From Bacillota bacterium (GTDB lineage Bacteria > Bacillota > Clostridia > Lachnospirales > Lachnospiraceae): a stretch of DNA of 64,000 nt. The stretch spans positions 1-64,000 of the forward strand of contig JAEWCQ010000026.1 in NCBI GenBank assembly GCA_023390555.1. The letters run 5' to 3'. Positions within the stretch are counted from its first letter, which is position 1, and each line of letters opens with the position of its first letter. The notes beneath the pieces were generated by a model. That model made no database searches, was not told the DNA's origin, and worked only from the letters and a program-made list of their open reading frames with translations. The position numbers were made by a program, and so were the translations under genes. Shown here piece by piece: positions 32,922-42,210 of this stretch.

Positions 32922-34340
32922 ATGGAAAACAACATACAGATATTTAATACACTGACAAGGAAAGTAGAGCAGTTTATACCGAATACAGATGGGAAAGTCA
33001 ATATGTATACCTGCGGACCTACCGTATATCATTTCGCACATATTGGCAATTTGAGAAGCTATATTATGGAAGATGTGCTCGAGAAGACATTCCGTTATGC
33101 CGGTTATGATGTGAAACGTGTCATGAATATCACGGATGTGGGACATTTATCCAGCGATGCCGACACTGGCGAAGACAAGATGCTGAAGGGGGCAAAACGA
33201 GAACACAAAACCGTTATGGAAATTGCAAAATTCTATACGGATGCGTTCTTTTTGGACTGTTCAAAATTAAACATCAAACGTCCGGATGTTGTGGAACCTG
33301 CGACCAATTGCATTACAGAATTCATTCATATGATTGAAGTGCTGCTCGAAAGAGGTTATGCTTATGTTGCGGGTGAAAATGTGTACTTTGACACATCTAA
33401 AATTGAAGATTACTATGCGTTTTCCAGTCAGAACGAAAAAGAGCTCATGGTTGGTGTACGTGATGATGTTGACGAGGACACGAATAAACGGAGCAAGAGT
33501 GATTTTGTACTTTGGTTTACCAAGTCCAAGTTTGACAATCAGGAATTAAAATGGGAAAGTCCATGGGGCGTAGGCTATCCAGGCTGGCATATCGAATGCT
33601 CCTGTATTAGTGTAAAACATTTGGGTGAATATATGGATATTCACTGCGGCGGTGTGGATAATATCTTTCCGCATCATACGAATGAGATTGCACAGAGTGA
33701 AGCCTTCCTTGGTCATAAATGGTGTAACTACTGGTTCCACGTGCATCATCTGAATGACAAGTCCGGCAAAATGAGCAAGTCAAAGGGCGATTTCCTGACC
33801 GTTTCCCTGTTAGAGGAAAAGGGATATCATCCGTTGGTATACCGAATGTTCTGTCTGCAGTCTCATTACCGCAAGCCATTGGAATTCTCATATGAAGTCA
33901 TGGACAATATGGAAAACGCCTATACAAAATTACGGAAAGCGGTTGCAAAGCTGGATGTAAATACGGCTTTGCAGCCGGATAAATTTGATCTCTATAAGGA
34001 TAAATTTCTGGAAGCGGTGGAAAATGACCTGAATACCTCTATGGCACTTACCATTGTCTATGAAGTTTTAAAGGCCAATATCACCGATAAGACCAAGCTT
34101 GTGTTGTTGGAAAGTTTTGACGAGGTTCTTTCTCTGGATCTGACCAAGGGGGAACTCGAGACCGGAGAGGCAGGTCTGGACGCAGATCTGATCCGCTATA
34201 TCGAGGAAAAGATTGAGGAGAGAAAAGCAGCAAAGAAAGAAAAGTATTTTGCAAAAGCAGATGCAATACGGAATGAACTTTTAGCGAGAGGAATCGTGTT
34301 AGAGGATACCAGAGAAGGGGTAAAATGGAAAAAGGCATAA
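32922..34340 (+). CDS. cysS: Cysteinyl-tRNA synthetase
   Basis: 472-residue class I synthetase that charges tRNA-Cys. The HIGH-type motif is HIGN within TCGPTVYHFAHIGNLRS (residues about 27-43). The zinc-binding cysteine and histidines occur in HIECSC and HHTNEIAQSE, and KMSKS is at KSGKMSKSKGD. Overlaps the start of mrnC by 16 bases. Both cysE and cysS lie behind the cysteine T-box, linking amino-acid supply and charging. Confidence 0.97.
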   Translation: MENNIQIFNTLTRKVEQFIPNTDGKVNMYTCGPTVYHFAHIGNLRSYIMEDVLEKTFRYAGYDVKRVMNITDVGHLSSDADTGEDKMLKGAKREHKTVMEIAKFYTDAFFLDCSKLNIKRPDVVEPATNCITEFIHMIEVLLERGYAYVAGENVYFDTSKIEDYYAFSSQNEKELMVGVRDDVDEDTNKRSKSDFVLWFTKSKFDNQELKWESPWGVGYPGWHIECSCISVKHLGEYMDIHCGGVDNIFPHHTNEIAQSEAFLGHKWCNYWFHVHHLNDKSGKMSKSKGDFLTVSLLEEKGYHPLVYRMFCLQSHYRKPLEFSYEVMDNMENAYTKLRKAVAKLDVNTALQPDKFDLYKDKFLEAVENDLNTSMALTIVYEVLKANITDKTKLVLLESFDEVLSLDLTKGELETGEAGLDADLIRYIEEKIEERKAAKKEKYFAKADAIRNELLARGIVLEDTREGVKWKKA

Positions 34341-34804
34341 ACTCCTATATCAAAGAACAGTTTGGAATGGAAGAAGTGGATGTGAAAACATATTCTCCAC
34401 TGACACTTGCCTATATTGGGGATGAGATTTATGATCTTATTATACGGACAATCGTTGTAGGCAGAGGAAATACAAAGGCAGCGAATTTGCACAGGGCTGC
34501 CAGTCAACTGGTAAAGGCACATGCCCAGTCAGAGATGATGCGGACAATCGTACCGCTTTTGAATGAGGAAGAGGCAGATATTTACCGAAGAGGAAGAAAT
34601 GCAAAATCACCGACGATGGCAAAGAATGCGTCTATGTCAGATTACCGGAGAGCAACCGGATTTGAGGCATTGATGGGTTATCTTTATCTGAAAGATGAAT
34701 TCCCGCGTATTGTGACGCTGGTAAAGGCGGCGATTGAGAATTATGACGAAAAAACAGGTAAAAATAAGTACGAAGCAGAGCAAAAGGAGAACTGTCATGG
34801 ATGA
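34325..34804 (+). CDS. mrnC: Mini-ribonuclease III
   Basis: 159 residues consisting of an RNase III catalytic domain without a dsRNA-binding domain: LAYIGDEIYDLIIR with the metal-binding acidic residues, and the YRRATGFEALMGYLYL helix. It matures 23S rRNA 5' and 3' ends in B. subtilis. Starts within cysS and ends within rlmB, so translational coupling is likely. Gene order cysS-mrnC-rlmB matches the conserved Firmicute cluster. Confidence 0.93.
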   Translation: MEKGINSYIKEQFGMEEVDVKTYSPLTLAYIGDEIYDLIIRTIVVGRGNTKAANLHRAASQLVKAHAQSEMMRTIVPLLNEEEADIYRRGRNAKSPTMAKNASMSDYRRATGFEALMGYLYLKDEFPRIVTLVKAAIENYDEKTGKNKYEAEQKENCHG

Positions 34805-35552
34805 TATGGAAGTGAGTACGGAAGGACTGAAAATCGAAGGACGCAACGCCGTACTGGAAGCTTTCCGAGCGGGAAAGACAATTGATAAACTTTTTATTCT
34901 GGATGGCTGTAAAGATGGTCCGATACAGACGATTACACGGGAAGCCAGAAAAAATGATACAATAATCAGCTATGTTTCCAGAGAACGTCTGGAGCAGCTG
35001 TCGGAGACAAAGAAGCATCAGGGGGTCATCGCCGTTGCTGCCGCCTATAAATATGCAGAAGTGGAAGACATATTGCAGAATGCGAAGGACAGAGGAGAAG
35101 CACCGTTTTTGATTCTGCTGGATAATATTGAAGATCCGCACAATCTGGGAGCGATTATCCGTACTGCGAATCTGGCAGGAGCACACGGTGTGATTATTCC
35201 GAAACGCCGTGCTGTCGGACTTACCGGAACAGTTGCGAAGGCATCTGCGGGAGCCATCAACTATACACCGGTCGCAAAGGTTACGAATCTGAGCAGTACG
35301 ATTAAGGAATTAAAGGAGCAGGGAATGTGGTTTGTCTGCGCAGATATGGGTGGTACAAGCATGTATGATCTGAATCTGAAGGGTGCAATCGGACTGGTAA
35401 TCGGAAATGAGGGAGAGGGCGTAAGCCGGCTGGTACGTGATAATTGTGATTTTATTGCATCGATTCCAATGAAGGGTAATATTGATTCATTGAATGCATC
35501 CGTTGCCACGGGTGTGCTGGCTTATGAAATTGTACGTCAGCGTCTGCAATAG
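34797..35552 (+). CDS. rlmB: 23S rRNA (guanosine-2'-O)-methyltransferase RlmB/TrmH family
   Basis: 251 residues. An N-terminal RNA-binding substrate domain (IEGRNAVLEAFRAG start) precedes a SpoU/SPOUT domain with the knot motifs NIEDPHNLGAIIRTANLAGA, IGNEGEGVSR and IPMKGNIDSLNASVATGV. It 2'-O-methylates a guanosine of 23S rRNA. ATG 34797 has AAAGGAGA 7 bases upstream and overlaps the mrnC stop by 8 bases. Confidence 0.93.
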   Translation: MDDMEVSTEGLKIEGRNAVLEAFRAGKTIDKLFILDGCKDGPIQTITREARKNDTIISYVSRERLEQLSETKKHQGVIAVAAAYKYAEVEDILQNAKDRGEAPFLILLDNIEDPHNLGAIIRTANLAGAHGVIIPKRRAVGLTGTVAKASAGAINYTPVAKVTNLSSTIKELKEQGMWFVCADMGGTSMYDLNLKGAIGLVIGNEGEGVSRLVRDNCDFIASIPMKGNIDSLNASVATGVLAYEIVRQRLQ

Positions 35553-35569
35553 ATTTCCGGGAGGAATAT

Positions 35570-36169
35570 GTGGAGGACATGGATTCTTACGAGAAGAGGA
35601 CAGATGAAGAATTGATCAGTGCTTTGCGTTCAGGTGAAAATGAGATTACGGATTATCTTATGAACAAATATAAGAATCTTGTAAAGAAAAAAGCAAAGGC
35701 ATTGTATCTGATCGGAGGAGATACGGACGATCTGATACAGGAAGGGATGATTGGACTTTTTAAGGCAGTACGGGATTATCGTGGTGACCGGGAAAGCTCC
35801 TTTTATCATTTTGCAGATCTGTGCATTGCAAGGCAGATGTATACTGCGGTGGAGGCTTCCCAGAGAAAGAAGCATGCACCTTTAAATTCTTATGTCCCAT
35901 TATATGCAGATTCCGGTGATTCAGAGGCGCTGAATCTGGAAAATGCACTCAGTTCGATGGATGAATTGAATCCTGAAAAAATGATTATTAACCAGGAGAA
36001 CCTGGAGGCCTTTCAAAAAAAGGTATCGGACAGTCTGAGTCAGATGGAAAAAGAGGTACTTACCTATTATCTTCAGGGATATGATTATCTCCAAATTTCA
36101 GAAGTGATGGGAAAGGAGCCCAAGGCGATTGACAATGCCTTGCAGAGACTGAAAAAAAAGCTGAAATGA
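35570..36169 (+). CDS. sigH: RNA polymerase sigma factor SigH (Spo0H)
   Basis: 199-residue sigma-70-type factor. Region 2 includes DDLIQEGMIGLFKAVRDYRG, and region 4 is the HTH in LTYYLQGYDYLQISEVMGK followed by AIDNALQRLKKKLK. Length and position directly after rlmB match the SigH locus (cysS-mrnC-rlmB-sigH), where it controls early sporulation and stationary-phase genes. GTG 35570 is used because GGGAGG lies 6 bases upstream; an ATG three codons later is possible. The rae1/yacP gene found between rlmB and sigH in Bacillus is absent. Confidence 0.94.
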   Translation: MEDMDSYEKRTDEELISALRSGENEITDYLMNKYKNLVKKKAKALYLIGGDTDDLIQEGMIGLFKAVRDYRGDRESSFYHFADLCIARQMYTAVEASQRKKHAPLNSYVPLYADSGDSEALNLENALSSMDELNPEKMIINQENLEAFQKKVSDSLSQMEKEVLTYYLQGYDYLQISEVMGKEPKAIDNALQRLKKKLK

Positions 36170-36185
36170 GAGAGAGGAAGAACCT

Positions 36186-36503
36186 ATGAATGAAGCAAAT
36201 AAAGCGTCTAACCGGATTGCATTGGTTGCGATGCTGTTGGGAATCAGCGGCATGATGCTGTCCTGCCTGGTTGTTGGCGGCGTGATTTCCATAGCCGGAC
36301 TGATTATCGGCATTGTATCATTGAGAGACGCAGATTGTACCAAAAAGGGGTTTTCAGTCACTGGCATTATTACATCGGCCGTTGGCATCATTGTAGCAAT
36401 TGTGGCGCTTTTTGCATTGATAGGAGTACTGAATTATGAGAACCTTACAGACGTAAATCAAAGTACTCAGAGCATCTATCAGAATGTAACAGAACTCCTT
36501 TAA
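36186..36503 (+). CDS. DUF4190-like small membrane protein
   Basis: 105 residues with two hydrophobic hairpins (ALVAMLLGISGMMLSCLVVGG and IITSAVGIIVAIVALFALIG-like) joined by LRDADCTKKGFSVTG. This pattern, including the small-residue-rich helices and the polar turn, is that of DUF4190. Function unknown. AGAGGAAGAAC precedes the ATG, 16 bases after sigH, so it is probably cotranscribed. Confidence 0.75.
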   Translation: MNEANKASNRIALVAMLLGISGMMLSCLVVGGVISIAGLIIGIVSLRDADCTKKGFSVTGIITSAVGIIVAIVALFALIGVLNYENLTDVNQSTQSIYQNVTELL

Positions 36504-36566
36504 AGTGAATTTACACCAATTATCAGTCTTTTCGAAAAATTTCTTTTAAAAACAAGGGGCGATCAC

Positions 36567-36595
36567 TTGACAAGTTCTGTTTCATATAGTATATT
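36567..36595 (+). promoter_or_regulatory. tRNA-Thr promoter
   Basis: TTGACA (36567-36572), 17-bp spacer, TATATT (36590-36595), 27 bases before the tRNA. Confidence 0.8.
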
Positions 36596-36622
36596 ATTAC
36601 TCGTTGAGGCAATCAACAAGAT

Positions 36623-36695
36623 GCTGCTGTGGCTCAGTCGGTAGAGCGTCGCATTGGTAGTGCGGAGGTCACGGGTCCGATTCCCGTCAGCAGCT
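36623..36695 (+). tRNA. tRNA-Thr (anticodon GGT)
   Basis: Acceptor GCTGCTG/CAGCAGC, anticodon loop TTGGTAG giving GGT, T arm ACGGG/CCCGT with TCCGATT loop. CCA not encoded. Confidence 0.95.
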
Positions 36696-36714
36696 TTTTA
36701 TAAGGCAATGAAGC

Positions 36715-36764
36715 AAAAAAGATAGGAATTCAAGCAGTCAATGCAGTGAATTCCTATCTTTTTT
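36715..36764. terminator. Bidirectional terminator
   Basis: An 18-bp stem (36715-36732 with 36747-36764) flanked by A6 and T6; it ends tRNA-Thr and the convergent minus-strand gene. Confidence 0.9.
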
Positions 36765-36782
36765 ATTTGGCCAGAGTCTTTT

Positions 36783-37538
36783 CTATTCGCCTGCAGGCAC
36801 TAATTGAATGCTTGTTCCCGAAACGGAGAGCGTAGTATTTTCCGGCAATTGAACATTGCTGAACTTCTGAATACTAAAGCCGTCGTTTTCTGTGTTAAAC
36901 ACTTCGTTTATTCCACCGTCATATAGGTTGCTGGAATTTACGTTTCCGGAGCCGCCGGTCGCGATGACGTTATAAGTTCCGGCTGGGAAATCTGTCCCCG
37001 CAACATAATTACCTGCCTGTAAGTCAATTGGGGTGGTATCTGCTGCACTTCTTGGAACCACACTGCTGACAAGTGCGTTTTCCGAGACGATATGTAAGGA
37101 TACCGTTCCGCCCACGGATAGAACAACACCATCTTCGAGCTGCGCACCGTTAAACGTTTCCTGCGTATATTCGTCGGCAGGAGTACCCATCACTTCATTC
37201 AGACCACCGTTATATAAATTGCTGGAATTTACATTGCCGCTTCCTGAGGTCGCTGTGATATTATAAGTTCCGGCAGGGATGTCTTTGCCGGCAGTATACA
37301 ATCCAGCTGTTAAATCGGTCTCATAGTGCTCGGTAGTAGCCTCACTGCTTTCTGCTTGGGCTGAAGATTCAGAATCTGCAGATTTTTGTTCAGAGTTCTG
37401 TGTGGCTGTTTCGGTGGTGTCATTCCCGGTCTTTTTGTCATTGTCTTTTTTGGTACTGTTGCCGCCAATCAGACCGACCACAATGAGTAATGCTAATATT
37501 ACAATTATAATAATACCTATTTTTTTTATTGCTTTCAT
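36783..37538 (-). CDS. Membrane-anchored extracellular protein with two tandem repeats
   Basis: 251 residues. An N-terminal transmembrane anchor (IGIIIIVILALLIVVGLIGG, residues 7-26, no lipobox), a Ser/Thr/Glu-rich linker to about residue 75, then two copies of one ~75-residue beta-rich module. Each has the consensus L-x-A-G-x-Y-x-A-G-x-D-x-P-A-G-T-Y-N and GSGNVNSSNLY-x-GG-x-NEV. Similar modules occur in Firmicute surface proteins of unknown role. Upstream AAAGAAGGACGAG precedes the ATG. The PH-domain gene lies 21 bases upstream on the same strand, so they form an operon. Confidence 0.8.
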   Translation of the reverse strand: MKAIKKIGIIIIVILALLIVVGLIGGNSTKKDNDKKTGNDTTETATQNSEQKSADSESSAQAESSEATTEHYETDLTAGLYTAGKDIPAGTYNITATSGSGNVNSSNLYNGGLNEVMGTPADEYTQETFNGAQLEDGVVLSVGGTVSLHIVSENALVSSVVPRSAADTTPIDLQAGNYVAGTDFPAGTYNVIATGGSGNVNSSNLYDGGINEVFNTENDGFSIQKFSNVQLPENTTLSVSGTSIQLVPAGE

Positions 37539-37559
37539 AATCTCGTCCTTCTTTCTTTT

Positions 37560-37934
37560 TTATAAAATGTACTCGCCGATCATCTGCCCAATTTGTACAA
37601 TATCGCTGGCGCCCGTAAACTCGAATCTTACTTTACCAAGTCCGCTGAAATACAGTTCCAGTTCGCTGTCTAAATCAAAGACACCAGAGGTCTCTACCGA
37701 GAATACCTGAACTTTGGAATATGGCAGAGAAGAGAAGTCTTTTTTCTTGCCTGTCAAGCCCTGGACATTCACAGAGACAATTCTTTTATCGGTGAAGACT
37801 ACAAAGTCCCGCATTGATCTGTAAGCGCCAATTACGGATTCACCGGAGATCAATAGTGGAGAAATTTCGCCCATAATGGAATTTACTTCCACCTTGCTCA
37901 GTTTTACGGTTGCCTTATTTTGGAAATCAATCAT
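37560..37934 (-). CDS. Bacterial PH-domain protein
   Basis: 124 residues forming one bacterial PH domain: seven beta strands with the DFVVFTDKRIVSVNVQGLTGKK-type core (FTDKRI is the family hallmark), then a C-terminal helix IVQIGQMIGEYIL. No membrane segment, so probably cytoplasmic, perhaps a complex scaffold. ATG 37934 is preceded by AAAGGAGGGAGC; the nine upstream codons lack an RBS. First gene of a two-gene operon with the repeat-containing surface protein. Confidence 0.85.
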   Translation of the reverse strand: MIDFQNKATVKLSKVEVNSIMGEISPLLISGESVIGAYRSMRDFVVFTDKRIVSVNVQGLTGKKKDFSSLPYSKVQVFSVETSGVFDLDSELELYFSGLGKVRFEFTGASDIVQIGQMIGEYIL

Positions 37935-38164
37935 GATGCTCCCTCCTTTCTTTTGTATCATTTATATAAATCGATCGCCCTTTCAAGGTCGAAATATATA
38001 AGTGGTCTTCTGTAGTAAATGGAAAAAATATCCAATTAATTAAGACGACATGTAAAATTTTAACATATTTTTAAGGAAAGTAAAGATTTAACAGGAAAAG
38101 TACCGATCGTACCATATAATTTCTTTTTACATATGATGTAGGAGAAACAGAAAAGGAGATTATC

Positions 38165-38683
38165 ATGAATCGTTATAGCAGAGGCAGCCAGCCCGTCCGC
38201 GGGAATGTCTATCAGTGGGAGCATGGGCCGGGGCCATTTGCAGTCAATGTGGAATGTGCTGCAAAAAAGAATCAAAATTACAGGGCTGCAGTTTGGACAG
38301 GGGAAAATCTGCAGATGACCGTTATGTCTATTCCTACTCAGTGTGAAACCGGAGTTGAGGTGCATCCGGACACGGATCAGATGCTTCGTGTGGAAGACGG
38401 ACAGGGGCTCGTCCGTGTAGGCTGCAGTGAGGATCAGTTGAATTGTAAACAGAAGCTTGACATAGGAGATGCCGTTTTCATACCGGCAGGAGTATGGTAT
38501 AATTTTATGAATACGGGAGAGTGCAATTTGAAACTATCTTCTGTCTATGCACCACCCGAGCATGCAAGGGGAACGGTGCATCGGACGAAGGAGGAAGCGG
38601 AGGCGTCGGAACAGAAACTAGGAGCAATCCAGTCAGAAACTAGGAGCAAGCAAAATAACGATGTAAAAGACGAAGTAACATAA
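38165..38683 (+). CDS. Cupin-domain protein
   Basis: 172 residues with a single cupin barrel: motif 1 region EVHPDTDQMLRVEDGQGLVRVG (near residue 62-83) and motif 2 region DIGDAVFIPAGVWYNFMNTG. Metal-ligand His, Asp and Glu are recognisable, but the second motif has Trp-Tyr-Asn in place of the usual His. C-terminal 35 residues are charged and probably disordered. AAAAGGAGATTATC precedes the ATG. Monocistronic with a strong terminator. Substrate unknown. Confidence 0.8.
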   Translation: MNRYSRGSQPVRGNVYQWEHGPGPFAVNVECAAKKNQNYRAAVWTGENLQMTVMSIPTQCETGVEVHPDTDQMLRVEDGQGLVRVGCSEDQLNCKQKLDIGDAVFIPAGVWYNFMNTGECNLKLSSVYAPPEHARGTVHRTKEEAEASEQKLGAIQSETRSKQNNDVKDEVT

Positions 38684-38718
38684 TAATTTGCATAGATAGA
38701 GCGGCCAGACCACCAGCC

Positions 38719-38754
38719 AAAGAACTCCCTGCACATGCAGGGAGTTCTTTTTAC
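38719..38754. terminator. Strong terminator between convergent genes
   Basis: AAAGAACTCCCTGCA / TGCAGGGAGTTCTTT followed by TT; serves the cupin gene and possibly the convergent PLP enzyme. Confidence 0.9.
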
Positions 38755-38758
38755 GGTA

Positions 38759-39967
38759 TCAGTCAAATACACGCAGTGCATTGGTAAAATCTGCGATCAG
38801 ATCCTGCGCATTTTCGATGCCGGTGGACACACGCATCAATCCGCCGGATATCTGCATCTTTTTCAAATCTTCCGCCGGAACATGCATATGAGAGGATAAC
38901 AGCGGATAGGAAAGTGTCGTGCGGATGCCGCCCAAAGTCGGTGCATAATGCGCAAGGTGGAGTTTATCCATGAATGCATTGATTTTGGCGCGGTCGTCCG
39001 GCATTTCGAAGCTGAACATGCCGGTTGCCTGCTCAGGAGACCGGAAGAGCTTCTGGCCGAGTGCATACTGCGGATGTGTGCTGACCGCCGGATGATTGAC
39101 ACAGGAGACATGCGGATTTTCAGCCAGTGCGAGAGCCAGTTTCGCTGCATTTTCACACTGTTTTTTAATACGCAGATCCGCTGTGTGAATCCCGCGAAAT
39201 ACCATAAACGAGGCAAATGGGCAGCCGCTTGTTCCGGTCAGCATCCGGGTAGTGTGAATTTTGTCAAACAGACTTTGCTCTTTTAGGGTGATGGAACCTG
39301 CCAGTGCATCCGAGTGCCCATTGATAAATTTGGTCAGGCTGTTGATTACAATGTCTGCGCCAAGAGATAATGGTTTTACGCAGATGGGGGTCGTAAATGT
39401 ATTGTCGACCATCAAAAGAGCGTTTGTCTGATGCGCCAGAGAAGCAATTGACTCGATATCGCAGAGGCGGTCGGTCGGGTTGCTGGCTACTTCCGTGTAA
39501 AGCATTCTGGTATTTGGTTTTATTGCGGACTTTACGGCTTCCAGATCGTCAAAGGGGACGAAGTCTGTCTCCACGCCGTAGTTTTGAAGCAGAGAGGTGA
39601 TTGCATCATAGGTCTCCCCGTAGATATTTTCATTGCATAAAAAATGATCGCCCCGCTGCAGCAGTGCGAAGTAAGTTGTTGTGATGGCACCCATGCCGGA
39701 AGAAAAAATCAGGGTATCCGTACCCTGTTCTAAAAAGGTCAGAACATCCGCCAATGCCTTGCGGTTCGGGTTACGGGTACGGATATAGGTATAGCCCTTT
39801 TTCTCGTAAGTTGCGGCGACATCATCCAGATTCCCCATATTGAATGCACTTGTGAGAAACAGCGGGAAGGCCTCCGGGGAAATATCCATGCCGTTTACAT
39901 GGTGGCCTTCGTACAAAAGTCTGGTTTCTTCCTCAAATGTAATGTCTTCAAATTCAAATTTTTCCAT
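38759..39967 (-). CDS. PLP-dependent trans-sulfuration enzyme (methionine gamma-lyase / cystathionine gamma-synthase family)
   Basis: 402 residues of the Cys/Met metabolism family. PLP phosphate- and Lys-binding segments are clear: FSSGMGAITTTYFAL, VDNTFTTPICVKPL, and the Schiff-base lysine in NSLTKFINGHSDALAG. The family includes gamma-synthases, beta-lyases and gamma-lyases, and the sequence alone does not separate them. It is divergent from the LysR regulator at 40148 and is a close paralogue of the enzyme at 42211-43413. Together they suggest catabolism or interconversion of methionine, homocysteine or cysteine. Confidence 0.92.
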   Translation of the reverse strand: MEKFEFEDITFEEETRLLYEGHHVNGMDISPEAFPLFLTSAFNMGNLDDVAATYEKKGYTYIRTRNPNRKALADVLTFLEQGTDTLIFSSGMGAITTTYFALLQRGDHFLCNENIYGETYDAITSLLQNYGVETDFVPFDDLEAVKSAIKPNTRMLYTEVASNPTDRLCDIESIASLAHQTNALLMVDNTFTTPICVKPLSLGADIVINSLTKFINGHSDALAGSITLKEQSLFDKIHTTRMLTGTSGCPFASFMVFRGIHTADLRIKKQCENAAKLALALAENPHVSCVNHPAVSTHPQYALGQKLFRSPEQATGMFSFEMPDDRAKINAFMDKLHLAHYAPTLGGIRTTLSYPLLSSHMHVPAEDLKKMQISGGLMRVSTGIENAQDLIADFTNALRVFD

Positions 39968-40147
39968 AAATGAAACACTCCTTCTATTATTTTTCTGTTT
40001 GCCGGATATCCCGTAAAAGGATCATCCAGTATTGTTATAAACTCTGTATCCGTTTCAGAGTCAAGAACTTCCAGAAGAATTTTTCTGGCAATCCGATTGG
40101 AATATGTTACAATGTTAGACATTAATAATACGACAAGGAGTGATGTT

Positions 40148-41065
40148 ATGAATTTGAAAGAACAGGAGTACATCTGTGCAATTGCAAAAAAGAGAAGTAT
40201 CACAAAGGCGTCTAAGGAGCTTCATATTACCCAGTCGGCATTGAGTCTGTTTGTACAGAATGTGGAGAAACAGATGGGAATTCAACTGTTTGAACGTTAT
40301 AAAAAAGAGATGATACCTACCTATTATGGGGAATTGTATTTGGAATATGCCGGTCGGATTCTGCGGGAAGGAAGGGAATACGATCAGAAGCTGAAGAGTA
40401 TGCTGGAAAATAAAGACGGCAGAATCCGTTTTGGAATTAACAGCAGGCGCTCACCCTATATTGTCCCGGGGATGTTGACAAAGATGCAGGCAATGTATCC
40501 CAATGTGGACATCTTTGTCAAAGAATCGGATACCCTGATGCTCACCTCCATGCTGCTTGGCAATGAGCTGGACTGTACGTATTCCTATGCGGAAATTCAT
40601 GACAGAGCTGTGATTTCCGAATTGCTTCTGGAAGAGCGGATTGGGATGGCCATCGGCAGGAAACATCCGAAAATGAAGTATGTATTCTACGATGAGGAAC
40701 GGCAGGAATATCGGATTGATGCGCAGTATCTCAATCATGAGACATTTTTGCTCTATGAAAATGATGAGACCAGGAATTGTTTTGACCGTTGGGCTGCGAG
40801 TGAAGGAATTCAGCCTGTGATACAGGAATACTACAATGTGGAGACGATGCTTGCATTGGCAGAGATCGGATACGGGATTCCCTATCTGAATGAAATGTAC
40901 ATCAAAAACTATCATAAGAATTGGAAAGGGGAAAAGCATCTGAAGTTTGTACTTGCAGAACGGCAAAAAGATGAAATCGAGGTATATTTTTCCTATCACG
41001 AACGGTTGTTGGAAAATCAGTATGGAAAAAAATTTATTGATATTATCAAACATATCCAGATTTAA
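40148..41065 (+). CDS. LysR-family transcriptional regulator
   Basis: 305 residues. N-terminal winged helix (SITKASKELHITQSALSLFVQNVEKQMG) and a C-terminal periplasmic-binding-like effector domain starting near residue 88 (RFGINSRRSPYIVPG). AAGGAGTGATGTT precedes ATG 40148; the open frame begins 51 bases earlier without an RBS. It lies divergent from one PLP sulfur-amino-acid enzyme and upstream of the deacylase/PLP/peptide-transport genes, so it probably controls both sides in response to a sulfur compound or O-acetylserine-type inducer. Confidence 0.92.
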   Translation: MNLKEQEYICAIAKKRSITKASKELHITQSALSLFVQNVEKQMGIQLFERYKKEMIPTYYGELYLEYAGRILREGREYDQKLKSMLENKDGRIRFGINSRRSPYIVPGMLTKMQAMYPNVDIFVKESDTLMLTSMLLGNELDCTYSYAEIHDRAVISELLLEERIGMAIGRKHPKMKYVFYDEERQEYRIDAQYLNHETFLLYENDETRNCFDRWAASEGIQPVIQEYYNVETMLALAEIGYGIPYLNEMYIKNYHKNWKGEKHLKFVLAERQKDEIEVYFSYHERLLENQYGKKFIDIIKHIQI

Positions 41066-41236
41066 AAATGGAAGTATTAGGAAAACAAATCAAAATAATA
41101 AAATTAATTCATTTGACAAATGCAAATATCCATGTAAAATATGAACCATAAAAGCAATGGTGCTGAAAGAAAAAGCAGGCCATTGTTTTTTTATGGAAAA
41201 GAAAAGGTACGACAGAACAGAAAAAGGTGGATGATT

Positions 41237-42190
41237 ATGAAAAGCAGAATTTTGGAATTTGGAAACCTGAAATGCAGGCCCGGAGAAAAGGTGCAGGGCA
41301 TGATGAAATTTGCAGATACGGGAATTGAATCGCCCCTGACCCTGATCAATGGGACAGAGGACGGAAAGGTAATTCTGCTGACAGCCGGAATACACGGCGG
41401 GGAATATCCAAGTATAGAAGGTGTGATGGAACTGGCACAGGAATTACTGCCGCAGGATATCCGTGGCGGAATGGTCATTTTTCATCCGATTAATGTGGAA
41501 GGATTCTATGAACGGGTATCCGGAATCTATCCGCCGTCCGGAGAAAATCTGAACCGTCAATATCCGGGCAGTCCGGATGGAACCGTTGGAGAACGTTTTG
41601 CCTATGCATTGGTACACGATGTCATGGAAAAATGTGACGGTATGATAGATACCCATGGAGGGGATCTGCATGAACAGCTCCCGCCCTATGTATATTATCC
41701 GGGTGTGGGGAATCAGGAAGTCGTGGAACAGTCCAGACTGGCAGCTTCTGTTACGAAAGTCAGCTATATGGTCAAATCACAGTGTACCGGAAATGCCTAT
41801 CATATCTGCAACGGGTTTGGAATTCCGAGCATGCTGCTGGAACTGGGCGGTAAGGGTCTCTGGAACAGACAGGAAGTGGAAGACTACAAATTCAATATCA
41901 AAAATGTACTGCGGTATTGGAGCGTTTTAGAAGGAGAAGTAATCCAGCCGGATAAACCGGCCTATGTGATTACACGCGCGGAATACATCGATGCCGGACA
42001 CTCCGGCTGCTGGTACCCGCAGACAGAGCTGGAAGAAAAGGTAAGTAAAGGGCAGCTGTTAGGTGTGATCAAAGATTTCTTCGGAAACATCGTCGAAGAA
42101 GTACATGCGGAATTTGATGCGATTGTGCTGTTCAACACAGTTTCGCTGGCAATTAAAGCAGGTGACCCGATTATCACCTATGGAATATAA
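41237..42190 (+). CDS. M14-family deacylase (succinylglutamate desuccinylase / aspartoacylase type)
   Basis: 317 residues. Zinc-carboxypeptidase-like deacylase: first metal motif GIHGGEYPS (His and Glu ligands, near residue 56), arginine/asparagine substrate motif ENLNRQYPG near 100, and third ligand in DTHGGD near 140. A C-terminal beta domain (SGCWYPQ and onward) covers the active site. Members cleave N-acyl amino acids. ATG 41237 has AAAGGTGG 7 bases upstream. It is followed 20 bases later by a sulfur-amino-acid PLP enzyme, suggesting a substrate such as an N-acyl-methionine or N-acyl-cysteine derivative (inference). Confidence 0.88.
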   Translation: MKSRILEFGNLKCRPGEKVQGMMKFADTGIESPLTLINGTEDGKVILLTAGIHGGEYPSIEGVMELAQELLPQDIRGGMVIFHPINVEGFYERVSGIYPPSGENLNRQYPGSPDGTVGERFAYALVHDVMEKCDGMIDTHGGDLHEQLPPYVYYPGVGNQEVVEQSRLAASVTKVSYMVKSQCTGNAYHICNGFGIPSMLLELGGKGLWNRQEVEDYKFNIKNVLRYWSVLEGEVIQPDKPAYVITRAEYIDAGHSGCWYPQTELEEKVSKGQLLGVIKDFFGNIVEEVHAEFDAIVLFNTVSLAIKAGDPIITYGI

Positions 42191-42210
42191 GAAGAAGGAG
42201 AGAATGGATT

